From: Bacteroidales bacterium
Lineage (GTDB): Bacteria; Bacteroidota; Bacteroidia; Bacteroidales; UBA932
Reading direction: 5' to 3'
DNA length: 64,000 bases
NCBI GenBank assembly: GCA_024693285.1
Contig: JAILLE010000022.1
Span: 1 to 64,000, forward strand
This document shows positions 57,837 to 64,000 of this stretch, piece by piece. The number at the start of each line of letters is the position of its first letter. The stretch's first letter is position 1. The notes below the pieces were generated by a model, which searched no databases, was not told the DNA's origin, and saw nothing but the letters and a program-made list of their open reading frames with translations. The position numbers and the translations under genes were made by a program.

Positions 57837-58418
57837 ATGGAAAACTTAGATAACACCTTGCTGGAAATGCGCGAGCAAATGCGCCAGCTCAAAGAAAAGC
57901 TTGATAATCAGAAGATTGTTAATGAGAGGATAATGCGTAAGTCTTGCACACAGACCTTCAATCGTCTCAAGCTCAAGTCCAATTTGCCAATATTCTTTGG
58001 TGTGTTCGCCATCCTTTTGAGCCCTTCTTTCCTTCAGATGGGGATGTCAATGCGATTCGTCATCTTCACTGGTGTGATGATGTTGGTCTGCATTGTCGCC
58101 ACATTCTTGACCAATATGCATATTCCCAGGATGGACAGCGATTTGGTCACAGCGACGGAAGAACTCCGCAAGTATAAGAAAATCCACGCTGAATGGATCA
58201 AAATCGCTCTGCCGATGCTAGCCATTTGGGTTGGACTCGCGATTTGGGATGCTGTCAAGAACATCGGACTCTCGGGTCAGGAACTCTATGGAATGATAGC
58301 CGGGCTCTCCGTGGGTATCATTGTAGGATTGCTTTTAGGGCTTAAACTTCGCCGCGACCAGATGAACGCCGCCGATGATCTACTCGCCCAGCTAAAAGAA
58401 CTGAAAGAAACCGATTAG
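57837..58418 (+). CDS. Membrane protein, possible partner of the ECF sigma factor
   Basis: 193 residues. An N-terminal coiled coil (about 1-40, ending at LKLKSNL) precedes two membrane helices (NLPIFFGVFAILLSP, VIFTGVMMLVCIVATFL), a cytoplasmic-looking helix (ATEELRKYKKIHAEWIK) and two further helices (ALPMLAIWVGLAIWDAVK, IAGLSVGIIVGLLLGLKL). No zinc anti-sigma or FecR domain. One base after the sigma gene, so co-translated. It could hold or sense the sigma factor at the membrane; only position supports this. Converges with the next gene, stops overlapping by 4 bases. Confidence 0.7.
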   Translation: MENLDNTLLEMREQMRQLKEKLDNQKIVNERIMRKSCTQTFNRLKLKSNLPIFFGVFAILLSPSFLQMGMSMRFVIFTGVMMLVCIVATFLTNMHIPRMDSDLVTATEELRKYKKIHAEWIKIALPMLAIWVGLAIWDAVKNIGLSGQELYGMIAGLSVGIIVGLLLGLKLRRDQMNAADDLLAQLKELKETD

Positions 58419-59497
58419 CTCAAATAATTCCTGACAGGCCGGTCATAAAACCGCATGCAGAGAACAGCTAGGAGCAGGCTCGCGGCCACGACTATCAAGG
58501 CGGCGGGCCACGCTTCTATAAAGGTCATTGACACTCCGTTCCCGTCGAATCCGATATACGAATAATACAGATAAAACAGCGGGTAATGCACCATGTAAAG
58601 AGGGTAAGAAAGGTCGCCGAGAAATGAGCAGGCGGCCTTTGTCTTTTCACTGTAAGACGAGTCGGAGGCGCCGATCCAGACCAGGCAAGGGAATATGATT
58701 ATCACGCAGAAAGCCTCAAATAGGCCGTTGCGCCAAGCCTCTCCTCCGATGGCCGGGAGGATGGCTACAATCAAAAGAATCAAACCGCAGAGAAGGAACG
58801 CCTTCTTGACTTTGGCAGGCCTGAAAACCCTTGCCATCAACATTCCCATCGTGTAGGGGAACAGCATCCTTACCAGACCTTCCCAAAAACCGTTGTCAAG
58901 CATTGACCAGCCGACTCCGAGGAATCCGTCTCTTGCTGAAATACAGGCAAGAAGGACTCCAGAAACGGCGCACAGCACAGCCAGGGCCCATTTTGGAAGT
59001 CTCCTTAAGAGGATGGCATAAAGGATATTCCCGATATATTCGAAGAAAAGCGACCACGAAGGGCCGTTGAGAGGAAACATCTCCCCATTGCCCCTGACCT
59101 CGTAGGAAGAACCTGGTGCGGCGGGAATCATGAACATGGCGCATAACATCGCCAGCATGACGAGTCCCGTGCCGACATGTGATCCATCCCATTTCACGCT
59201 TCCTTGGATGAGGAAGGTGACGGCACCGATAACGGCTCCCATAACAACCATCGGGTGAAGCCTTATAAGCCTTCGCTTGAAGAATCCTCCGGTGGTCATC
59301 TTGCCCCAGCGGCTATCGTAGGCATATCCTATAACAAAGCCTGAAAGAATGAAAAAGAAATCGACAGCGAGGTACCCGTGGTGAACAGGAGTCCCAGGCA
59401 GAAGCTCGAACACATGGTACACGATGACGATCAGGGCGGCAACTCCTCGGAGGCCGTCCAGAATATCATAATGGGGTTTGGAGTCTTTTAGTATCAT
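58415..59497 (-). CDS. Acyltransferase 3-family membrane protein
   Basis: 360 residues, about ten membrane helices. YDILDGLRGVAALIVIVYHVFELL at the start carries the RGxAA and catalytic-type His, and FFFILSGFVIGYAYDSRW and FFKRRLIRLHPMVV follow: the OafA/AT3 pattern. Adds acetyl or similar groups to surface sugars. A -7 element six bases before the ATG suggests a leaderless transcript. Target glycan unknown. Confidence 0.9.
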   Translation of the reverse strand: MILKDSKPHYDILDGLRGVAALIVIVYHVFELLPGTPVHHGYLAVDFFFILSGFVIGYAYDSRWGKMTTGGFFKRRLIRLHPMVVMGAVIGAVTFLIQGSVKWDGSHVGTGLVMLAMLCAMFMIPAAPGSSYEVRGNGEMFPLNGPSWSLFFEYIGNILYAILLRRLPKWALAVLCAVSGVLLACISARDGFLGVGWSMLDNGFWEGLVRMLFPYTMGMLMARVFRPAKVKKAFLLCGLILLIVAILPAIGGEAWRNGLFEAFCVIIIFPCLVWIGASDSSYSEKTKAACSFLGDLSYPLYMVHYPLFYLYYSYIGFDGNGVSMTFIEAWPAALIVVAASLLLAVLCMRFYDRPVRNYLS

Positions 59498-59503
59498 TTA
59501 TGG

Positions 59504-59511
59504 CAAATATA
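59504..59511 (-). promoter_or_regulatory. -7 element of the acyltransferase gene
   Basis: TATATTTG on the minus strand, ending six bases before the ATG at 59497. Exact -7 match; -33 not evident. Predicted leaderless or near-leaderless mRNA. Confidence 0.45.
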
Positions 59512-59532
59512 ATATTTCCATCCTTATTTTAC

Positions 59533-59540
59533 TATATTTG
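59533..59540 (+). promoter_or_regulatory. -7 element of the sialate O-acetylesterase gene
   Basis: TATATTTG, ending seven bases before the ATG at 59548; divergent from the previous element with 21 bases between them. -33 not evident. Confidence 0.45.
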
Positions 59541-59547
59541 TCATATT

Positions 59548-61605
59548 ATGGTCATTAAGCGTATCCTATTCTTGTTGGTGGCCCTTTCAGTGGGTTTATC
59601 CGCTTCGGCGAAAGTTGTCATGTCGCCGCTGTTCACAGACAATATGGTTTTCCAGCAGCGTACGCAAGCACCTGTCTGGGGAAAGGCCTCGCCTGGCGCC
59701 ACAGTCACAGTCCAGCCATCTTGGGGGAAGAAGGAATATTCATGCGTCGCAGGACCTGACGGCCGATGGTCGCTCAAGATTGACACGCCTGCCGGCAGCT
59801 ACAAGAGATACACCCTGACCATCTCCGACGGAGAAAAGGTGGTTCTGAATAATGTCGTTGTCGGGGAGGTCTGGCTCTGCTCCGGCCAGTCCAACATGGA
59901 GATGCCGGTGGAGAGCTGGAGAGCGGTCAGGGTCAACAAGGCCGATATTCAGAATGCTGCGGATTACCCTTATCTGAGGCTCCTTTATGTTACCAAGACC
60001 ACCGGAATGTCACCCAGAGATAGTTTTACCGCGGAGAATGACGGATGGACAGAGTCCCTTCCCAAGACAGTGAGGGCCTTCTCAGCGGTGGCGTATTATT
60101 TCGGAAGAAGGCTCCAGGAGAGTCTTAAAGTCCCGGTCGGAGTCATAGAGACCTGCTGGGGAGGGACCTTTATCGAGGCTTGGATAAGTGAGGGGGCTGT
60201 CCGTGAATATCCGGAATTGCTTTCCAAGCTTGAGAATGTGAAACAGTTGGCCTTGACCGAGACCGACGTTGAGAATAATTTCCGTAAAGAGATGGAGCGT
60301 TTCGTCGCCAAGGCTAAAGCTGATGACGAAGGGTTAGATGGAGAGAAAGCCCTTTGGGCTGTTCCGGATTACGATGACTCTTCTTGGGGAACGATCCGGC
60401 TTCCTGAGAAAATCCAGACTCTTTGGCCATCCACGAACGGTGTTTTCTGGTTCCGTAAGGAGGTCGAGATTCCTAAGGATTGGGCTGGGAAAGATCTGAC
60501 TCTCAGTCTCGGACCTGTTGATGATTTTGACGAGACATATTTCGATGGAGAATTAGTCGGCAGCGGTGAGGTCTGGAATATGGCCAGGGAATATAAGGTC
60601 CCGGGCTCGATTGTCAAAGAAGGCAAGGTGGTGATTTGCATCCGTGTCACCGATGACCATGGGGACGGCGGCCTCTATGGAGCGGCGGATCAACTTTTCC
60701 TGGAAGATCCTGAAGGTCACCAGATTCCGCTCAACGGAGAATGGAAAGTCAAGATGTCCCTTTCTTTCGGGAACCGGCCGATGAGTACTGCCAGGGAGCC
60801 TAACCTTGTGACAGTCCTTTATAACGCCATGATAAAGCCCCTGGTCCCTTTTGCCATGAAAGGGGCGATTTGGTACCAGGGCGAGTCCAATGCCGAAAGG
60901 GCATATCGTTACAGGGACTTGATGCCGGCCTTGATCCAGGATTGGAGGTCGGCATGGGGACAGGAATTCCCGTTCTATATAACCCAAATCGCCAACTATC
61001 ATCAGGTTAGCCCTGTTCCTGGAGAATTCACATGGGCTGAGCTTCGGGAGGCGCAAGACCTATCCGCCAAGGTTTTGGATAAGGTCGGAGTGGCTTGTAC
61101 TATCGATCTCGGAGAAGCGGATGATGTCCACCCTATCCGTAAGCAGGAAGTTGGAGACAGGCTGGCTTTGCTTGCTCTGGATAATGATTACGGTCGTGAC
61201 CTGGTCTCAACCGGTCCGGTATACGAGTCATATAAGATTTGTGATGGGAATATAAGGATTCGTTTCTCATCAATTGGAAAAGGTCTGGTCGCCATGCCGT
61301 CAGGGGATTTCGCATCAGCGCGATATGGCGAGGTGGCAATGGGGTTTGATCAAGTCAAACTGGCCGAGAATGGGGAAGTGGTTGGTTTCCAGATAGCTGG
61401 GGCTGACAAGGTCTGGCATTGGGCAAAGGCTAGGATTGAAGGGGATGAGGTGGTCGTTTGGTGCCCTGATGTGAAGAGACCTGTGGCCGTCCGGTATGGC
61501 TGGGCCGATAACCCTGTATGTAATCTTTTCAACTCGGAAGGCCTTCCAGCCTATCCTTTCAGGACAGATGACTGGCCTGGAGTCACTTTTGGGAAATTGT
61601 TATGA
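59548..61605 (+). CDS. Sialate O-acetylesterase
   Basis: 685 residues from the ATG at 59548 (signal peptide MVIKRILFLLVALSVGLSASA). SGNH-type sialic acid 9-O-acetylesterase: SPLFTDNMVFQQ at the start, SGQSNMEMPVESW with the nucleophile Ser (about 112-124), a jelly-roll insert (about 260-400), GAIWYQGESNAERAYRY, and EADDVHPIRKQEVGDRLA with the catalytic Asp/His. Removes O-acetyl groups that protect sialic acids. Fits with nanA and the Kelch-symporter fusion at 40 kb, though 16 kb away. Overlaps the GNAT gene by 4 bases. Confidence 0.9.
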   Translation: MVIKRILFLLVALSVGLSASAKVVMSPLFTDNMVFQQRTQAPVWGKASPGATVTVQPSWGKKEYSCVAGPDGRWSLKIDTPAGSYKRYTLTISDGEKVVLNNVVVGEVWLCSGQSNMEMPVESWRAVRVNKADIQNAADYPYLRLLYVTKTTGMSPRDSFTAENDGWTESLPKTVRAFSAVAYYFGRRLQESLKVPVGVIETCWGGTFIEAWISEGAVREYPELLSKLENVKQLALTETDVENNFRKEMERFVAKAKADDEGLDGEKALWAVPDYDDSSWGTIRLPEKIQTLWPSTNGVFWFRKEVEIPKDWAGKDLTLSLGPVDDFDETYFDGELVGSGEVWNMAREYKVPGSIVKEGKVVICIRVTDDHGDGGLYGAADQLFLEDPEGHQIPLNGEWKVKMSLSFGNRPMSTAREPNLVTVLYNAMIKPLVPFAMKGAIWYQGESNAERAYRYRDLMPALIQDWRSAWGQEFPFYITQIANYHQVSPVPGEFTWAELREAQDLSAKVLDKVGVACTIDLGEADDVHPIRKQEVGDRLALLALDNDYGRDLVSTGPVYESYKICDGNIRIRFSSIGKGLVAMPSGDFASARYGEVAMGFDQVKLAENGEVVGFQIAGADKVWHWAKARIEGDEVVVWCPDVKRPVAVRYGWADNPVCNLFNSEGLPAYPFRTDDWPGVTFGKLL

Positions 61606-62135
61606 GACCAGGAAGAATCATACGGGAAGCCATTGAAGCCGACATAATTAGGATTATGCCTGTGATGGAGGCGGCCAAGGGGATTATGCGCTCCGACGGT
61701 AACCTGAACCAGTGGGTGGGAGGTTATCCTTCCCCCGAGGCCATTCGGGCTGATATTGCCAGGGAAGGTGGTTTCGTTATAGAGGACTTAGAGACACCGG
61801 CTCAGAGTAAAAGGGTAGTTGGCTATTTCGCTTTTCTGCCCTCCCCGGAACCTACTTATGATTATATCGAAGGAGGGGAGTGGCTGGATGACGAGTTGCC
61901 GTACCATGTTATCCATAGGATCGCCAGTTATCCGGATGTCCATGGGGTTTTCTCGGATATCATGGAATTCTGTTTCTTGCGGGATCCCAACATCAGGATC
62001 GACACCCATAAGGATAACTCGATCATGCGTCACAACATTTCCAAACATGGGTTCACATATTGCGGGATCATATACCTTGAGTCAGGAGACCAGAGGCTCG
62101 CATATCAGAAAATAATCAGCCGGAAAGAATTATAA
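61602..62135 (+). CDS. GNAT-family N-acetyltransferase
   Basis: 177 residues. Start ATG overlaps the upstream stop as ATGA. GNAT pattern: IREAIEADIIRIMPVMEAAKGIM, a long insert, VVGYFAFLP, YHVIHRIASYPDVHGVFSDIMEFCFL and NSIMRHNISKHGFTYCGIIYL, where the usual coenzyme A loop R/QxxGxG/A is diverged. Acceptor unknown. Co-translated with the sialate O-acetylesterase. Confidence 0.85.
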   Translation: MRPGRIIREAIEADIIRIMPVMEAAKGIMRSDGNLNQWVGGYPSPEAIRADIAREGGFVIEDLETPAQSKRVVGYFAFLPSPEPTYDYIEGGEWLDDELPYHVIHRIASYPDVHGVFSDIMEFCFLRDPNIRIDTHKDNSIMRHNISKHGFTYCGIIYLESGDQRLAYQKIISRKEL

Positions 62136-62145
62136 ACTATTATTT

Positions 62146-63195
62146 ATGAATAAGATGAAATCTTTAATCATGGCACTTTCACTGCTGGGCCTCTTTTCAT
62201 GCAAGGCCGGTTACACTAATTTGGACCTGGATCAATTCGCCTCGAAGGTTGAAGCGTTCCCACCGGTCTGTCTGGTCGATGTCCGCACTCCTGAGGAGTT
62301 TTCCGAGGGCCATATCATGGGTGCCGTCAACTATGATTGGTACGATTCTTTGTTCGTGGATAATATCTCCGCGGTATATGACAAGTCAGCCCCATTGTAT
62401 GTCTATTGCAGAAGTGGGAAACGGGCTTCTGAAGCCTCGGCCGCACTTGCGAAAGCTGGATTTGAGGTCTATAATCTCAAAGGTGGCTATATCTCCTGGA
62501 CAGAAGCTGGAAAGCCTGTGACAAAATACGAGGTGGAGCGCTTCGGTACCGCTTCAGGCACCCCGGTTGACATCGTCCTTATCAAACATGGTTCTTTAGC
62601 TATCAGTTATGATGGGCTATCAATTCAAGTGGATCCCGTCGCGGAGCACGGTAAATCAACTGATTACGCGAAGGAATTCCCCAAGGCAGATGTCATTCTT
62701 GTGACTCATGAGCATGGTGACCATCTGGAAGACGCGACTATAGCCACCTTGACAGGGGAGAATACGGTTATTCTTCTTAACCAGACCAGCCGTGACAGGA
62801 TCGGCAGGGGAGAGGCTATAGGCAATGGTGAGGCAAGAACCCTTTGCGATGGCAAGATCCAGCTTGAGGCGGTTCCGGCTTACAACACCACACCCGGGCG
62901 TGAGAACTTCCATCCCAAGGGCAATGGTAACGGCTATGTGCTGACTATTGACGGCCTTAGGATTTATATTGCCGGAGACACTGAGGATGTCCCTGAAATG
63001 GCTGACCTAAAGGATATTGGCGTGGCTTTCCTGCCAGTCAACCAGCCTTACACGATGACTGTTGAGCAGTGTGTTGCGGCTGCCAAGGCTTTCAAGCCTA
63101 AAGTGCTGATTCCCTATCATTTCAGCAATACGGATATAAGCACTATCCCCGGCCTTCTGCCAGGGATAGATGTTCGTCTGCGTGATTTGCGTTAG
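62146..63195 (+). CDS. Lipoprotein with rhodanese and metallo-beta-lactamase domains
   Basis: 349 residues. Lipoprotein signal (SLLGLFSC). Rhodanese domain (about 25-130): VCLVDVRTPEEFSEGHIMGAVNY and active-site loop YCRSGKRASEA. The MBL domain (about 140-349) is of the UlaG/MBL-fold hydrolase type: ISYDGLSIQVDP, THEHGDHLEDAT (HxHxDH variant), IYIAGDTEDVPEM, and PYHFSNTD with the last His. Two catalytic units outside the cytoplasm in one chain. A start four codons later is possible. Confidence 0.88.
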   Translation: MNKMKSLIMALSLLGLFSCKAGYTNLDLDQFASKVEAFPPVCLVDVRTPEEFSEGHIMGAVNYDWYDSLFVDNISAVYDKSAPLYVYCRSGKRASEASAALAKAGFEVYNLKGGYISWTEAGKPVTKYEVERFGTASGTPVDIVLIKHGSLAISYDGLSIQVDPVAEHGKSTDYAKEFPKADVILVTHEHGDHLEDATIATLTGENTVILLNQTSRDRIGRGEAIGNGEARTLCDGKIQLEAVPAYNTTPGRENFHPKGNGNGYVLTIDGLRIYIAGDTEDVPEMADLKDIGVAFLPVNQPYTMTVEQCVAAAKAFKPKVLIPYHFSNTDISTIPGLLPGIDVRLRDLR

Positions 63196-63197
63196 AT

Positions 63198-64000
63198 CTA
63201 GAAAATATAGTTCAGACCGACGTTGACGCCGATGTTGCCGTCGTTGGGATCCAGGCACTTCGCCACCTCGAAGTTGATGTTGAAGTTCTGGTTCATGATG
63301 ATGTGTAATCCGGCGCCAGCGCCCATGTGGAGCTTCTCAGCATTCTTTGTGTAGAAGTCAGCGGCGGTGTATTCCTTTCCGTCAACTTTTGAGACGACGG
63401 TCTTGTCGGCCAGCAATTTTTCCATCTGCTCGGCACGATAAGGGCTGACTACCATACCTGCGTCGAAGAACGGGTTCGTGGCCAGGGTCCAGTTCTGGTT
63501 GATCCAGCGGAACTTGGCGAAACTCCAGCGGAGCTCGAAGTTGGACCAGGCGTAACTGTTACCCATCAGTCGGTTGGATGTCGTGCCTCGAACTGTGCAA
63601 GTGGAACCGAGTCCCTCGGTGTTGATTTGCTTCATATTCAGTGACTGGATGCTTTGGAGCAGATAGAACGGGGCGTTACCAGCGACAAGACCTTGGTAAG
63701 CCAGATGGTATCCGAAAGTAAGCCTGTCCTGAACCACCGGGAAGAACTGCTTCCAGTGGGCAGCCAGTTTGAGGTAATTATTGTCGTGCTTGGAAATAAT
63801 GTCAGGTGAGCCGAAGGCGTAAACTTCCAGGTTGGCTCCCCGAGTCGGGTTGTTTTCGTGATCACGGCTGTCGTAGACCACGCCGGCCTTGAATTCCAGA
63901 TGCTGACCGCCATTCTTCTCGGCCTCGGGGATGATACCGTTCTTGACATACAGGTCAAACAGGGATGTCGTACCGTCTGTAAGCCCTTTGTTTTTGGCGT
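63198..64000 (-). CDS. Omp85/BamA-family outer membrane protein (C-terminal part)
   Basis: The open frame runs from the right edge to a stop at 63198, 267 codons; the N-terminus lies outside. It is a beta-barrel with alternating strands, including AGVVYDSRDHENNPTRGANLEVYA and LGSTCTVRGTTSNRLMGNSYAWSNFELRWSF (the xRGx lid-lock type motif), and ends with a C-terminal aromatic strand GVNVGLNYIF. This fits the surface-antigen (D15) domain of Omp85 proteins. Its POTRA domains are not visible, so BamA, TamA or a specialised paralogue cannot be told apart. Confidence 0.8.
   Translation of the reverse strand, partial: AKNKGLTDGTTSLFDLYVKNGIIPEAEKNGGQHLEFKAGVVYDSRDHENNPTRGANLEVYAFGSPDIISKHDNNYLKLAAHWKQFFPVVQDRLTFGYHLAYQGLVAGNAPFYLLQSIQSLNMKQINTEGLGSTCTVRGTTSNRLMGNSYAWSNFELRWSFAKFRWINQNWTLATNPFFDAGMVVSPYRAEQMEKLLADKTVVSKVDGKEYTAADFYTKNAEKLHMGAGAGLHIIMNQNFNINFEVAKCLDPNDGNIGVNVGLNYIF

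Noticed and set aside
1..64000. CRISPR arrays, insertion sequences, prophage, rRNA operon
   Set aside because: No regularly spaced direct repeats, transposase or phage structural genes, or rRNA sequence were seen.

Overview
The window reads as a chromosomal segment of a Bacteroidales (Bacteroidota) genome. Support comes from the family content: a Na+-NQR operon, DUF1460, DUF4290 and DUF4493-type proteins, a type B ribosomal protein L31, AddAB-like RecB-family enzymes and many short-signal lipoproteins. It also comes from promoters that fit the Bacteroidota pattern TTG-N19/20-TAnnTTTG. The cleanest are before tRNA-Glu, tRNA-Ser, rpmE, the cvpA operon and a surface-protein operon at 12.6 kb. 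Shine-Dalgarno sites are sparse. The family or genus cannot be fixed from sequence reading alone. I saw no phage, insertion sequence, rRNA operon or CRISPR array. No stretch longer than 300 bases lacks a gene.

Layout. 0-3.5 kb: nqrABCD on the minus strand, cut by the left edge. 3.5-5.9 kb: a UvrD/PcrA helicase. 5.9-12.5 kb: a compact histidine operon (hisG-D-CB-H-A-F-IE). It is preceded by a leader peptide containing HKHHH and a terminator/antiterminator pair, which is a classical attenuator. 12.5-18.1 kb: a three-gene surface operon (lipoprotein, OmpA-type anchor, large lipoprotein with collagen-like triplets) behind a structured leader. 18.1-23.1 kb: a DUF1460 amidase-like protein, a DUF937-like protein, a DPP-IV-family peptidase, a small membrane-anchored protein and a CE2-type esterase. 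23.2-28.2 kb: a minus-strand cluster of RhaT-like transporter, radical SAM enzyme, ATP-grasp-like enzyme, WbqC-like protein and glycosyltransferase, with start/stop overlaps joining the three middle genes. 28.3-30.3 kb: tRNA-Glu, a glycosyltransferase and a Stealth-family phosphotransferase. 30.4-33.3 kb: rpmE, an esterase, an S4-domain protein and a phosphomannose isomerase-like protein without its metal ligands. 33.4-39.4 kb: an AddA/AddB-like helicase-nuclease pair. 39.5-43.5 kb: rubrerythrin, sialic acid lyase, and a Kelch mutarotase fused to a sodium/solute symporter. 43.5-47.3 kb: a DUF4290 protein, FtsK and a LolA-like protein. 47.3-49.9 kb: a FISUMP lipoprotein, ApbE and a small lipoprotein. 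49.9-52.5 kb: cvpA-tsaB-rpiB-truB. 52.6-57.1 kb: a type 2-like IleRS with an altered HIGH motif, a DksA-like protein and lspA. 57.1-58.4 kb: tRNA-Ser and an ECF sigma factor with a membrane partner. 58.4-64 kb: acyltransferase, sialate O-acetylesterase, GNAT enzyme, a rhodanese/metallo-beta-lactamase lipoprotein and the C-terminal half of an Omp85-type barrel.

Genes that work together: ApbE (48.4 kb) is the expected flavin transferase for the threonine-flavinylated NqrB and NqrC at the left edge. The lyase plus Kelch-symporter fusion, together with the sialate O-acetylesterase, suggest use of host sialoglycans. The his operon covers every step except histidinol-phosphate phosphatase, which must be encoded elsewhere.

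The most unusual signals are five. The first is a pair of about 84-bp foldback elements with a shared 34-bp core, lying in frame inside ftsK and truB. The second is the his attenuator. The third is the GIHH active-site swap in IleRS. The fourth is the HisC-HisB fusion without a phosphatase domain. The fifth is the radical SAM/ATP-grasp/WbqC cluster of unknown product.
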